From: Epiperipatus broadwayi
Taxonomy: Eukaryota > Onychophora > Udeonychophora > Euonychophora > Peripatidae
Length of the DNA: 64,000 bases
Direction of reading: 5' to 3'
Assembly (NCBI GenBank): GCA_028023455.1
Contig: JAQFVV010012509.1
Coordinates: forward strand, 188,001 to 252,000
Shown in pieces: positions 32,290 through 43,799 of this stretch (position 1 is its first letter; every line of letters starts with the position of its first letter). A model generated the notes under the pieces. That model was not told where the DNA came from, did not search any database, and saw nothing but the letters and a program-made list of their open reading frames with translations. A program made the translations under genes and the position numbers.

Positions 32290-33990
32290 TCTAATTTTTT
32301 ACTTTAGTCATTACTTTGTACTGTTTTAATTGTTTTTCAATGGGGTAGTTGTTTTTACTGAAGTATGTTCTACCACATGGTATTTTTGTCTTTTTTGCAA
32401 TTCCAGTTTAAATTTTGTAAAAGTTAATGTTAATATTTCTCATAATGTGCTATGGATTTGGAAATCTGTTCTGAAGTTATATTGATTGCACAATGTTTTT
32501 AGTAAGTCTGCTAGCCCTTGATTATATGGACGTGCTACAATATCTGTAATTGTTTTTTCTTTCATGTTTTGTTATTATTGTTTTTTTTTTTAAAAATAAA
32601 ATCTAATGAATAATCACTCTTCATGAGAGTTTGTTCTGTGTAGGGCTTTTCTTTTTCCAAGTCATTAATTTCTGAACAAATTTTCCTTGGTCTGTAATTC
32701 CACTTTTTATGTTTCTACTATGATAGATTAAATATTTTCCTATGTGTGTAGGTTTTCTGGAAATTGTAATTTTAATTTGTCCATGAGGAAATATCACAAG
32801 AACTTCTAAGAATAGCAATTTTTGTTTTTGTTCTAATACTATTATGAATTTAATTGAAGGGGATGTACATCCAAAATTTTTATAATAATGTCTTACCATG
32901 TGGCCATATAACAAATATCTCATCAACATAGTGAAGCCAAATTTCAGGTTTATGGCTGTGATTTTGAGTTCTTTCATGTCAAGGTTCCTGATCAATGATC
33001 GTAGTACTGAATCAATATCCATCTCTTGATTTTGTTGAAGAATTCTATGATGTAACTGAAATCATATTGTTGTTGTGCAGAATGTTAAGAGTTCCATTAT
33101 TCTGCCAAAATAATGATTGTTCTGCTTTATAAGCTCAAATTTGTTTTCAAAATAGACAGTGGTGAATTCATTGCTATTTCTGTTTTCTTTTTTTGAAAGA
33201 ATTTGTGTTGTATTGAAAGTATACCGTTATTATGCAGGTTATTTTGAATTGTTTTATATCATCAATAAAATGAATTGTTCCGGTTAAAAAGCCATTGCAG
33301 TCTTTTAATTTTTGCCCTATAATGGATAATGCTTTATCATAGAGTACATTTGTGAATAAAACTTTTCACATCAATGCCTAAAAATGTCAGTTTTTCTATT
33401 TTCATGCTCTTGCTGAATTCCACACTGTGCTTAAAATTCCTAACAATGGACTTTGTCATGTATATCAAAGAACTAAAAACTTTGAGAAAAAATGTTGACA
33501 AATTTTAATATTTTACATTGTGAATTTCTAGAGCAAACACAATTTATTAGTAGAGCATGGTTCATATGTATTTTAAGTAAAATATAATGAAGTGGAATTT
33601 TACTGAAATATGTTAATTTATTTTTTCCAAATCAATAACATACTTGCAATATTTTCTGAGTAATGTTTGTATCTTTGTTTCTATAGTTAATAGGATTTTT
33701 TGCAATATTTTTATTGGCCTGCTATGAAGAGATCTCTCATTTTATTATCATAATTAGTAATATCCATTACAATTGTAGTATTGTTTTTATCAGCAGGGAG
33801 AATAATTAGATTTATCTAGTTTGAGAGACTGAATATCTTTTCTCTCAAGATAATTTTTAATTAGTTTGATGCTGTCTCTCAAATGTTCTTTTTATTTTCT
33901 AGTATAATCCTGCTGATTCTTCTAAAGATAACTTTGGAGTGTGGCTTGCTAAGTTGTCATTATATTCTGACATTGCCAGATGATATTAAT
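32290..33990 (-). pseudogene. Penelope-like element, RT and GIY-YIG, copy 2
   Basis: On the minus strand, order from 33990 down: an ADKNNTIVVMDITNYD block (RT N-terminal), then FTNVLYDKAL (near 33350) and GFLTGTIHFIDD. Then 33022-32621 has the palm and thumb, with NFGCTSPSIKFIIVLEQ, FLEVLVIFPHGQIKITISRK and PTHIGKYLIYHSRN. The connecting piece PYNQGLADLLKTLC (about 32500) follows, and the endonuclease remnant CGRTYFSKNNYPIEKQLKQ near 32350. This is the PLE domain order. Stops and frameshifts are throughout; the expected YxDD block near 32950 reads RYLLYGH. Confidence 0.85.
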
Positions 33991-33994
33991 AAAA

Positions 33995-34715
33995 ATTGGC
34001 CATCATCATGCCAATAGGAAACTATCACTTAAAACTAAATGAGAAAAAAACTGAAAATTTGTAATAATGGTGTTTTATTTGTACAGTTTAGTTGAAGTGC
34101 CATTTTAAATTCAGTATTTACAAATCTAAAGTTCTCAAGTTTGATTATCAGTTAATATTGCCACTGGTCAAGTTAACAACAAATGAAGAAGAAAAAAGTT
34201 AATCTGTATGCTATAACTAATAGTTGACTAAATAAAGTTTGAATTTTTGTAATGAGATTTAGCAGTTAGATACTCAATAAGGACCTGATATTATATCAAA
34301 CTTTAGAAATGATAAAAATTAGCCAAAATAGAAAATCAATTAAATTTTCATATATAAATCTGAGAGGATTGTCTAAATGCTTGCAATTAACCTCTCCAAT
34401 TCATTTCCAGAGAACAAGTGGGTTCTGTTAAGAGAAAATACTCAAAAGTTTTTCAAATATGAAATCTTGAACTTTATTAATAATATAGAATAGGTGCTAA
34501 AAATAAAGTACTGTCAGAGACTCATAAGTTTTAAAATCATATTGTAAATTACATGAAAAGATAAAAGATCATGAACAAACTTGTAATCCTACATATTTAT
34601 ATAAAATGTTGTACTGTACCAAACAACTAGCCAATTTCATCTGTTAAAAATCTTAGTTTTAAATTATTAACCGTTACTGAGACTTTTATTCTAGAAACAG
34701 AATTAAATTTCATCA
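33995..34715. other. AT-rich spacer between two head-to-head PLEs
   Basis: No coding frame is recognised. It lies between the 5' sides of two oppositely oriented copies of the same PLE family, so it may include their decayed 5' regions. Confidence 0.4.
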
Positions 34716-34719
34716 TCCT

Positions 34720-36400
34720 ACCATATAATAGATAAAATGGCAGTAACTAAGGAAGTCATTCAAAAATTGTCTGTACAAGAAGCAGTAGAATTATACCAGA
34801 AAATAAAAATATTTTAGAGATAAATCTGTAATCATTACTTTTGCTGATAAAATAAATGCTTCAAATATAATGAATATAACAAAAGAGTACTTCACAGCAG
34901 AACAAGACAAAAGGTAGCAATAAATCCTATGTTGGCACCAGAAATGAAGCTATATTTATTTTCCAGAAAATACCATAGATATTACCCTGATTTAGGAAAA
35001 AAGGTAAATGAACAACATATTTCAGCAAAATTCAATATTATTATAATCTACACAAAATCGATAAGGACTATGTTCCATTAAAACTTATGTTAGTTCTATA
35101 TATTCATCATGATAAAATGTCAAGATTTCTTCTTAAGTCTCTTAGTTCTTTGGCATACAAGATGAAATCTTTTGTCAAGGATTCTATTTTATGGAATTAA
35201 TCAAGAACATGGAAACAGAAAGAACTGACATTTTGTTAAACTTTGATGTGGAAGATTTATTTACAAAAGACCCTATGATAAAGCATTGACTATTTAAAAA
35301 AAAGATTAAAAAAGTCAGAGAACTCTTCCTATTAATAGTACAATAAGACTCTACATTCTGTATAATAATGACATACTTTTAAGAGGACACAGAATTCTTC
35401 TAAAAAAATTAAGGAATGACTATGATGTTATCATTTATCATTGATCAGCAACAATTTACATAGAACTTGAAATAACAATTATAAAATTATAGGTTGTTTT
35501 TGTCCCGTTGTTGTTAGAATTTATTGTATGACTACACAGAGAAGCACCATTACAAACATTCTAGACACATGTCAATAATATATCCCTTTCAATTAAATTC
35601 CCAGTAGAATACATCAAAAATAAAAATTATTCTTGAATGTTCTTTTGATGAAATTCTTTCATGGCAAAATCAAAAACTTTAATTTAGAAACACACATAGG
35701 AAATATCTAATATACACATTAAATTTTAATATAGAACACAAAATGAATAATTCTACTGTCACTAAAAGCACAGCAAAAGAAGTTTGTTCAGAAACCTTAA
35801 CTAAAAAAGAGAAAAGTCCTTAGTAATTATCCATTAGCTTTTATTATTAAAAAACTTAAACAAGCAGTATAAAAAAACATCAAAAGAAATTAATTATAGA
35901 TAGTATGATGTATTCATACATACAGAAATTGTGAATAACTTTAAAAAATCTGTAATCCATATATAATATTAGAACATCATTCCAAATTCATAGCACATTA
36001 TGAGGAATCCGAATTTTTACAAAACATAAATTAGAATTTCTAAAATAAAAAAACTGCTTCTATGAAATACTATGTGAATGTGCAAGGACTTACATTGGTG
36101 AAACCAGTACCCCCAATGAAAAATGATTAAAAGAGCACAAAATATTAATTAAAAAGGAAAAACAGATGTCTCTAAAGTAACAGAAACCATGCGTGTGTCA
36201 CTCACTGAACATGCCTTACATTGAAAAAAATGAGAATATTAAAGAAGAAAAAGTAAAAATAACAATTCAAAGAAATTGTTCACATGCCCATGACATATAG
36301 GCCCATAAGTTAATCTAAAGTGATAATCCACAATATTTGAAAACTATTCATTAACATTGTTTTTAAAAAAAATATATCAGGAAAAACCTCATAGCATTTA
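34720..36400 (+). pseudogene. Penelope-like element, RT and GIY-YIG, copy 3
   Basis: On the plus strand: VIITFADKINASN (34830), APEMKLYLF (34938), a FDVEDLFTK-like palm block with PYDKALT (about 35240-35290), and THRKYLIYTLNFNIEHKM (about 35690). Connecting sequence sharing CATAGCACATTATGAG with copy 2 follows. The nuclease CFYEILCECARTYIGETSTP, with LKEHK, is at 36056-36145. Shared unusual residues show it is the same family as copy 2. It is riddled with stops and frameshifts. Confidence 0.85.
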
Positions 36401-36404
36401 AAAT

Positions 36405-37015
36405 TTCTGACTATTAACTCTGATAGAATAGTTAGTTGTTTAGAGATTCATCTTAATTCAATATTTAAGAACCTTAAGGTTCAGATTTAGTTCCTATATC
36501 AGTATTCTCAATGGTTAGGCTAGTAACATCCATATAAGAGAAGAGGGTAATATAACTCAAAACATTGTATTATATATTAACATAGGAACTATTACTAATA
36601 TGTATTTAGAAACTTGAAAGAAACATTGATTTTTTTCCTAAACATATTTAACAATTAGTTCTAAATTATGTAAAATAATTGAACATAAAATTACAAACAA
36701 AATACTATTATCATAAACTTTTAGACAAACACATATTCTATTCATTATATTGTCAGCAAATGTCACAAAAAAACAAATCCAATTGCCAAGCAAACAGTAT
36801 GAGTCGTTTCTACATTCCAAGAACTTACGTGAGAGAAAAGTGTAGACATTGATAACTGTGACAATTTCTTTTTTCATTGTATTTATAAACAATGTCACAG
36901 TAACAGTGATTCTATTTAATTTCCAAGTTATCTGTGAGATTTTAACATTATTTATATATAGAAGTTGTAGATTTTTGCTCCCAGTATATATACAAAATAT
37001 TTCAATAAATTTCTA
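36405..37015. other. AT-rich spacer, no supported gene
   Basis: An 86-codon minus-strand frame (36638-36898) is Ile/Leu/Val/Cys-rich, has no start context and no homologous motif. A diverged repeat of the block TCTGTGAGATTTTRACAT occurs at about 36930 and 37229. Confidence 0.4.
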
Positions 37016-37018
37016 ATA

Positions 37019-37116
37019 TTACACATTAATGAAGATGATTATTCCCAGGGTTACCAAAATAAGCCACCAGTTGGAAATATTCAGCTGAATTAGTTTCAGT
37101 GCAGCATTATTTATAC
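37019..37116 (-). other. Possible membrane-spanning exon, unproven
   Basis: On the minus strand a plausible acceptor (TTTTATTTATTACAG) precedes a frame reading NNAALKLIQLNISN and then WWLILVTLGIIIFIN, a good single membrane segment. It lies downstream of the ZNRF3/RNF43-like exon in gene direction, and proteins of that family have a membrane helix after the protease-associated domain. Against this, the donor (GTGTAA) is poor, the frame stops at once, and at least one further exon would be needed to join the phases. It may be chance. Confidence 0.2.
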
Positions 37117-37368
37117 CTGTAATAAATAAAATTTTGGTCACACAGTTATCTATGACTAAATTTACGTTCCGCATAATTCTCAGATTGCAAGAAAAGAGGG
37201 ATTCATTCTGTCCGCTTGGCAGTTAGACTCTGTGAGATTTTGACATCCTTTAAGTACAGTGGTTGGAGATATTTTCCTTCAAAATATATTTACATAATTT
37301 TCCATAGTGTCAATTTTCTAATATTATATATTCTAATTTAATTGCATATTTTGAAAAAAATATTCGAA

Positions 37369-37634
37369 AAAATGGTTTGCAGTGAACATAATGATAAGAG
37401 ACAACAAAATTAAAAAGGTATGGTTTATTAATAATATGTAAAATCAGTGATGAACAGAAAATCTAGTAGAGTTCAGTTAAGGGCATTTGGAACTTGCACA
37501 CAAAATGGTTTGCAGTGAACATAATGATAAGAGACAACAAAATTAAAAAGGTATGGTTTATTAATAATATGTAAAATCAGTGATGAACAGAAAATCTAGT
37601 AGAGTTCAGTTAAGGGCATTTGGAACTTGCACAC
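37369..37634. repeat. Exact 133-bp tandem duplication
   Basis: 37369-37501 and 37502-37634 appear identical over the whole unit, which begins AAAATGGTTTGCAGTGAACA and ends CTTGCACAC. No coding content is visible. In a region where every other repeat pair has diverged, identity points to a very recent duplication or an assembly artefact. Confidence 0.95.
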
Positions 37635-37639
37635 TTAAA

Positions 37640-39770
37640 TACATAATTTCATATATCTGTTTGTTATTGTTTTGAATATAAAAATTGCTTTAGTGTTGTA
37701 ATGAAAATGCATTAAAGTTACATATATTTTCCGATATTAGTCCAAGTGTATAACTATATATTATTAGAATCAATTTCAAGCAAATTTAAGAGACAAAGTT
37801 AGTGTAATTATTTAATAATGTACAATTATAACATGATAAAAGCTGATCATCTTTGTCATAAACAAAGGAAATCTTTTTTTTTAGGGATTTAAAAAACAAA
37901 AATCAACAAATACAAAAATTGATATGAAGTCAACTTTATTCAAGATAAAAATTTGGCGGCAAATAAATAAGAACTTCCAATGAAGTTATATAAAATAATC
38001 TTTATTTAAAAAAGATTAGTGTTGCCTTTAAATGAAAATAATTTTAATAGTATTAATAGTCATACTAAATTACTTGTTATAATAAAAGTGTTGAATTTTT
38101 TGTAGCACCAGGAATTCTAATGCTGCTCAACAAATTCCAGAAAGATAGGATAAATGAAGACAAATGCAATTATTCTCGCATGAATAACGTTTTGTAGACT
38201 AATGAGCAGATTGTAATATCTTACTAAATTCCTCACATTCACTCATGAGGCAATAAATCTGTAAATAATAAAAGAAAATGTTACCAAAAAAAGCAGTCAA
38301 ATATGCATTTCTCTAAAACAAAATGAATATATTGTATATTAAACAATAATAATCAAATAAGCAAGTCATATATGACAAGACATTACTTTTATAAGCTTGT
38401 ATTTTTAAGCTATTGGTACACTCTCTGTATTGCATATTAAACAATAAATAAAAATAACAATCAAAAACAAAAATCAAAATTTTAATGACTTAGAAAAAAG
38501 TTAATATACAAGATAAATAAGTGATGTCATTTTATAACTCAATGATGATTATATTCTTACAAATTACTTTAAATAAAATGTAAACACCCAATTATAATCA
38601 TCCATTCTAATAAAGACCATGCTACAGTCATAATGAAAAAATACAAAGAAAAATTTATACACAATATAAAAATCTAATGTTAAAAGTGTTACTGTCTTTT
38701 GATAAAATTAATCTCAATTAAAATTAAAAGTTTATTTGCAAAATAATTAAAATTTGATAATAATAAAAAAGACTTTTAAATTGCCATAAAATCGTTCCCA
38801 ATATATAGAAAGTTTCTCTGAATTTTTCTGAAGTAAAAAAAAAGAAAGATATACTTAAGAAATTTCTACATGAAATTAATTTCCAGCAGACATGGATAAA
38901 AATTCTTGTCTAGAAAACTTCAGCTTGAAATGTTAATAAATTGGTTGACAAGATCACAACTTTAATGCAGCAAATACTATAGTATAACTTCTTAAGGATA
39001 TCACTTTTTATTGTTTTAAATCCAATTCACAAATTAAAAATATTAATAGCCCATTAATTCAACTTAAGTTGGAGTCTATTACCAAAGTTTTTAAATAGAA
39101 TTTCAGACCAATTAATAAAACTAATGATATTCCTGATAAATTAAATGTTTATTGATTATAATAAATTATTTACCATAATATAGATATTCCAAATATCTAC
39201 AAAATACATTATATATATAAAGAATTTCTTTCACTATTATCACAATGATGCTAAATCCATGATTCACAAATTTCTTTGGATAAATTTGTAGAAACCAGAT
39301 GAATGATAATTCAAAGAAAAACATAGTAGTCTCTTGCAAATACAAATTTTATATATCATCAATGCACTAATTAAAAAATGTTATTGAAAATTTTAGTAAG
39401 ATTAAAAGCAAGAACAAAATTTGCGATTCAGTTTTTAAATTTTCAATTCATATTCTAACATTAATGAAACAATGCAACAAATAGCTACCAACAATTCTTG
39501 ACCTACAAAGAGAATAGTTCTGTAGCCTAAGAGTCATTCTTTTTACACAAATTTTAAAATTAAAAAGACACAAATTATTTTAATGAAAGTAAATTCGATA
39601 ACATTTGACTCTCCTATTAATCAATTATTTTTTTACTTGCTTACTGCATTTTCTCCCATCAAATAAAAGATAGTATTCAATTTGCAGAAACTATTGAAGC
39701 AAAACAAAAATCACCAGACACTTAAATCATAGACTGAAATTGCTTGAAGGTTTGTGATGATGATATTGTA
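37640..39770. other. AT-rich spacer with one unusual island
   Basis: Mostly plain AT-rich DNA. The island at 38098-38270 is less AT-rich and has a 30-codon frame on each strand (plus: GILMLLNKFQKDRINEDK; minus: IYCLMSECEEFSKILQSAH after an acceptor-like TTTATTATTTACAG). I cannot identify either; it may be an old repeat. Confidence 0.4.
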
Positions 39771-39773
39771 GAT

Positions 39774-40071
39774 GTTATAATTATGTTGGACCATTTCCAT
39801 CATCTATCATTAAATGTTGAATGTCTATAAAAAAATTTAACTATTTAAACTTTTCAAATATACACAACTATTAGTTATAACACACAAATACGCCAGCAAT
39901 ATCTGAAGAAGAGTGGAGAATAAGATCACTCTAAACATTGTGTGTGTGTTGTCTAATTTGTGCATTATTATTAAGAGTTGTTTGTATTTGAAAAGTTTAA
40001 ATAAAGTTTAAAATTTTCTAGACATTCAACATTTAATGATAGATAATGGAAATAGTCGAACATATTATAAC
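39774..40071. mobile_element. 298-bp fold-back MITE, family G
   Basis: The left arm (39774-39870), containing CATTTCCAT, ATCATTAAATGTTGAATG and TTTAAACTTTTCAAATA, is mirrored by the right arm 39985-40071. The centre is unique (39890-39950). No coding sequence is present and the target duplication is unclear. Confidence 0.7.
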
Positions 40072-40161
40072 ATATACTGAAATTATCTTTATGATTCCAT
40101 TTCACATATTCTTGAACATTAAATTATATAATCCTTCATTTCACTAATAATATTATATATA

Positions 40162-40323
40162 AACAGGCAAAACTCTCCATACAGTAGGCACTAGATGGGG
40201 ATTTTATGCATAAGCTTTCTGGCATCCATTGATTACTCTGGTTGGCACAGGGTGGCACTATTGTATGGAGAGTTTTGCCTGTTTAATAATAGTTATGTGC
40301 TAGCATAAGGGAAGGTGATCATG
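40162..40323. mobile_element. Family D copy 4, short form
   Basis: A 162-bp insert flanked by an exact 14-bp duplication TAATATTATATATA (40148-40161 and 40324-40337). It starts AACAGGCAAAACTCTCC and ends GGTGATCATG, carries the GCATCCATTGATTACTCTGG and GGCACAGGGTGGCACTA blocks, and lacks the ribozyme and the middle of the element. The flanking duplication defines the same ends as in the other copies. Confidence 0.85.
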
Positions 40324-40339
40324 TAATATTATATATACA

Positions 40340-41635
40340 TATCAATTGTTATATCTTTGATCGATATTTTTTGTCATAATACATATTTTGATTGCCAAAA
40401 TTAATCTCCATTAACCAGTTTTTTATATTATCTTTGTACACAACTTTTGTTAGAATATTGCACACCTAATAATATAAACACTCCAATATTTCATCAAAAG
40501 TAAAACTCTTCCTATGATATAAATCTTAAATGTGATCAAATTTAAAGTATTCTTATAACTATTATATTTTTCACACCTAACTTTCTTGTTTAGCATGATA
40601 TATGTATAAATATTATTAAAAATTGGAAAAAATTTAATCCATTGACAGTCATTTCAAATATTTTTAAATAAATAATATAATATACTATAAAGAATCATTA
40701 TGTAATAGCAATAATTCTAAATATTTATTATATGAGTAAAATAAGAAAGCTTTTTTCAGCAAATATTTTATTCTTTTCTCGACATAATTGTAAATTATTT
40801 TAAACCTTTCACTTACATTGCATAGATGGTGACATCTATTGCTTTTTTTATGCAAAATTAATTAGAATAATAAAGGGAAAAACAATTGAAATACAACTGT
40901 AATATACAAAAGTAAAATGTATTAATTAAACAACATATAACAATTATACAAAATGTACAAAAAATACATTTTATAGAGATACATAATTTTCCATTCATTT
41001 ATAACTGACCAGCTAAATATTTATAGAATGAAATGCTTATACAACTAATACAAAAGAAAAACACCCTCCCATACTTTTTATAATCAAATTAAATTTTATC
41101 AGCAATGTCTTAAATATTCTATGTCATCTACACATAAGATGTTTCTAGCAATTAAGACAAAAATACGCTAGAAAAATACAACTATGTGTTGATCTGATCT
41201 TGTAAGATGAGCCTGGTTTAAAAAAAAAAACATTATCCATACTTCCCTTTAATGGTACTTTTTCTAACATATATAAAAGCGGAAGAATATTCCTAATCTG
41301 TTTGTAGATGTTTCCATTTCCAAATATTTAAAATTAAAAATAACAAATATCATTATACCTATAAAAATGAAGAGTAATCCAGAAGTTGCAATATATAGCT
41401 AAAGAGGAGATAAAGATAAATGTAACACTTAAATATTTTTCTAAAATCTGACTACATTCTCTTATTTATTTTCAAACTTATACCGTATCCTCTTCGAATG
41501 TGCTAAAAAAAATTACATAATCATTTCTTAGCAACAATCTCATATTTTAAATAAATATAATGACTTGATCACTGAAATATAGTAAATTAAAGATAATAGT
41601 AATTAGTCTCAGAGAAAACATTGAAAATATTAAAT
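40340..41635. other. AT-rich spacer, no gene
   Basis: Nothing recognised. Confidence 0.5.
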
Positions 41636-41638
41636 ACT

Positions 41639-41749
41639 TTTTTTTTTCATATGTCATAGCATCGGCCGGGATGCGAACCCACAACCGTCTGCAACCAACT
41701 ACTTGCTTGCAAGGTGGCTGCGATGATCTCTTGGCTAACAACACTTGAC
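41639..41749 (-). mobile_element. Short tRNA-derived SINE, copy 2
   Basis: Best-preserved Pol III promoter of the four copies. On the minus strand it has GTTAGCCAAGAGATCATCGC (A-box-like) and a perfect-looking B box in GGGTTCGCATCCC, followed by CATATG and an A tail (T run at 41639). The SINE is only about 105 bp: a tRNA-like head plus tail, with no LINE-derived body. Confidence 0.85.
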
Positions 41750-41754
41750 AGATA

Positions 41755-42245
41755 TACTTCTTTAATGTATTTTTGATTCTTAGAATTCTTGTCGAAAACA
41801 AACGTTATATTCATAGTAACATTATCATGGTTATTTTTGACAAAGCGGCTCAGTTCTGAAAATGCATTAAAGTTGCATTTTTAATGGGTTTTTTCCCAGA
41901 TATACAATATTGGTGTTCCTTTAATATAAAGAAAAGCTTGAATGAAATTAAGCTATTACATCTAAAACTCTTTGCAGAGAATCATGGTAAATAAATTACT
42001 TACATCACAATGTATGTAACTTTAAATGTTTTGTACTTTATGTTGGTTACATTTTTTTTTATCACTTTTAAATCTTCATGCATATTTTTGTTTTATCTGG
42101 GTGGTCAAAGAAATAACTTTCTTGCTTAAAACATGATTTATTTTTTTATTTTTCTAAAAATGTATATTTTCTTTCAGAAGTATTCCCCTCTTTGCAGAAT
42201 GCTAAATATGCATTCTAAACAAGTTAACAGTACAATATAGACAAT
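41755..42245. other. AT-rich spacer, no gene
   Basis: No feature recognised. Confidence 0.45.
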
Positions 42246-42249
42246 AGAT

Positions 42250-42420
42250 TATTCAAAATGTATGTAAATCAGATACTTGTAAAGCAGGAAGCAGGATTCC
42301 TTCCAGTTTATGGCGTTATCATTGTTAGCTATGTGCCAGGCTTCTTTGACCTTCCACTTAGAGTTGTTTTGTTCGATACAAGCTATGGTGGCAAATGTGG
42401 GCTCAATGTACATGCATATA
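42250..42420 (-). pseudogene. GIY-YIG/PLE C-terminal fragment
   Basis: On the minus strand the frame reads IEPTFATIACIEQNNSK, then WKVKEAWHIANNDNAIN. This is the same block as at 63414-63686 (PTLASIVCSERNGAK, then WKVKEAWHIA) and 61945-62196. The pattern, an E-x-N followed by a basic K-R-KEA-xI block and an NxxN element, matches the C-terminal end of GIY-YIG nucleases in PLE-type elements. The rest of the protein is absent. Confidence 0.5.
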
Positions 42421-42913
42421 TAGGTATTAATATATACAGTACATAATAAGTATTTATATAAAAACAAATAAAGATAAGTACATTTAAATAAACATATATA
42501 GCTATAAATTAGCATTTGTGATGACAGTTAATTAAAATGTCAATTTTATATGAGATGAAGCTTTACATCTCAGATACTATTAAATAAAAATGCACTGCTT
42601 CAAGTTATCATAATGTAATCAATCTTTTATAAAATGAAAATGGCCACTTCTTACTGTGCATCCAAGATTATGTATGAAAATGTTTCTTGAATCACAATAG
42701 CTGCTGGAGCAAATGTTAAAATCAATCAAACTATTTAAGGCAAATTGATTTGAGTCGATTGATATATGTATAAATGAATACAAAAATAATATAGAAATAC
42801 AATTGCATAACTCGATTTAATTTAGTAGCACAATATTTGTATGTAATTTTAATCAATAGGAAATTATATCCTATATACATGTGCTGTAATGTTCATTTAA
42901 TATCTCGATCTTT

Positions 42914-43128
42914 GTTGAGGATACTCTCAAATCAAAGTACCCAATAGAGACTTTGAAAAGATAAGAATGGCTGTCTTATCTTTGTATCTAAATTCACTTA
43001 TATAGGCCAATTTTAAGACTCTTTAGATTGGCCTACATAAGTGAATTTAGGTACAAAGATAAGACAACCACTTTTTTTTTTTTAAGTCTCTATTTTGTGC
43101 TTTGGTTTGTGATTATCCTTCATACTCA
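42914..43128. mobile_element. 215-bp fold-back MITE, family H
   Basis: The arms of about 100 bp pair across an apex near 43015. The left arm has AATAGAGACTT, CTTATCTTTGTA and AATTCACTTATATAGGCC; the right arm is the complement, interrupted by a T-run expansion (43073-43084). It has no coding content. Confidence 0.7.
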
Positions 43129-43529
43129 ACAAAACATCATTGAGATAGTAAAAGAACATTTCAGTGTATGTTTATAGAATGTAATTCCCTTCTGATTAAA
43201 ATTAAATACAATTATATATTTAAAAAATCAGCTGTAAAATAGATGTATATATACTATATAACGGACACCTAATTTTAAATAATAAATATATTATATTAAT
43301 AAAAAATAGTGTTTTTGTCAATATTTTGTAACCATCTTCAATATATTAAAATAATATATCTATTTGTCATTAAATAATCTATTTAGGTGTTATTCATTTA
43401 TTTTTATGCAAAAAACAACATAAATTATAATTATTTCCTTTTATGAAAAATAACTGACACAATGTTTTATTAATTTAAATTTTGTCAAAAATAATTAATT
43501 TATTATTACTGGTTAATGTCAGTATACTC

Positions 43530-43795
43530 AAAGTGATTATACAGAAAGTGGGTTCTTGATTTTTATGCTGGGTTTGGAAAAAGATAAGGGAAATCTAGAT
43601 ATAAAGGTCATAGAGTGAACAAAGATAATGTTGTGGAAATGGGATGGAGCAGGATAGAAAAGAATATGGGAAAAACTTAGAGTGGGAAATGGAAAGAGAA
43701 GGGAAAGTGGCTAACAGGTTTCTCTGTGCATAGTGGCTGAGAGATTTCTGACTTCGATAAAGGAAAAGCCATAGTGCATCACATGCATCCTAAAC
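43530..43795 (+). pseudogene. LINE 3' end, lineage 2, copy 4
   Basis: A short 5'-truncated copy starting in the QSDYTESGFLIFMLGLEKDK block (also in copies 2 and 3) and ending with GAGAGATTTCTGACTTCGAT and GTGCATCACATGCATCC. Truncation at a different 5' point and a shared 3' end are typical of LINE insertion. Confidence 0.8.
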
Positions 43796-43799
43796 TTCC

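Noticed and set aside
38098-38270. Conserved exon
   Set aside because: Open in short pieces on both strands with inconsistent splice sites and no recognised protein.
42258-42446. Plus-strand frame opposite the GIY-YIG fragment
   Set aside because: A shadow of the minus-strand fragment, which carries the recognisable motif.
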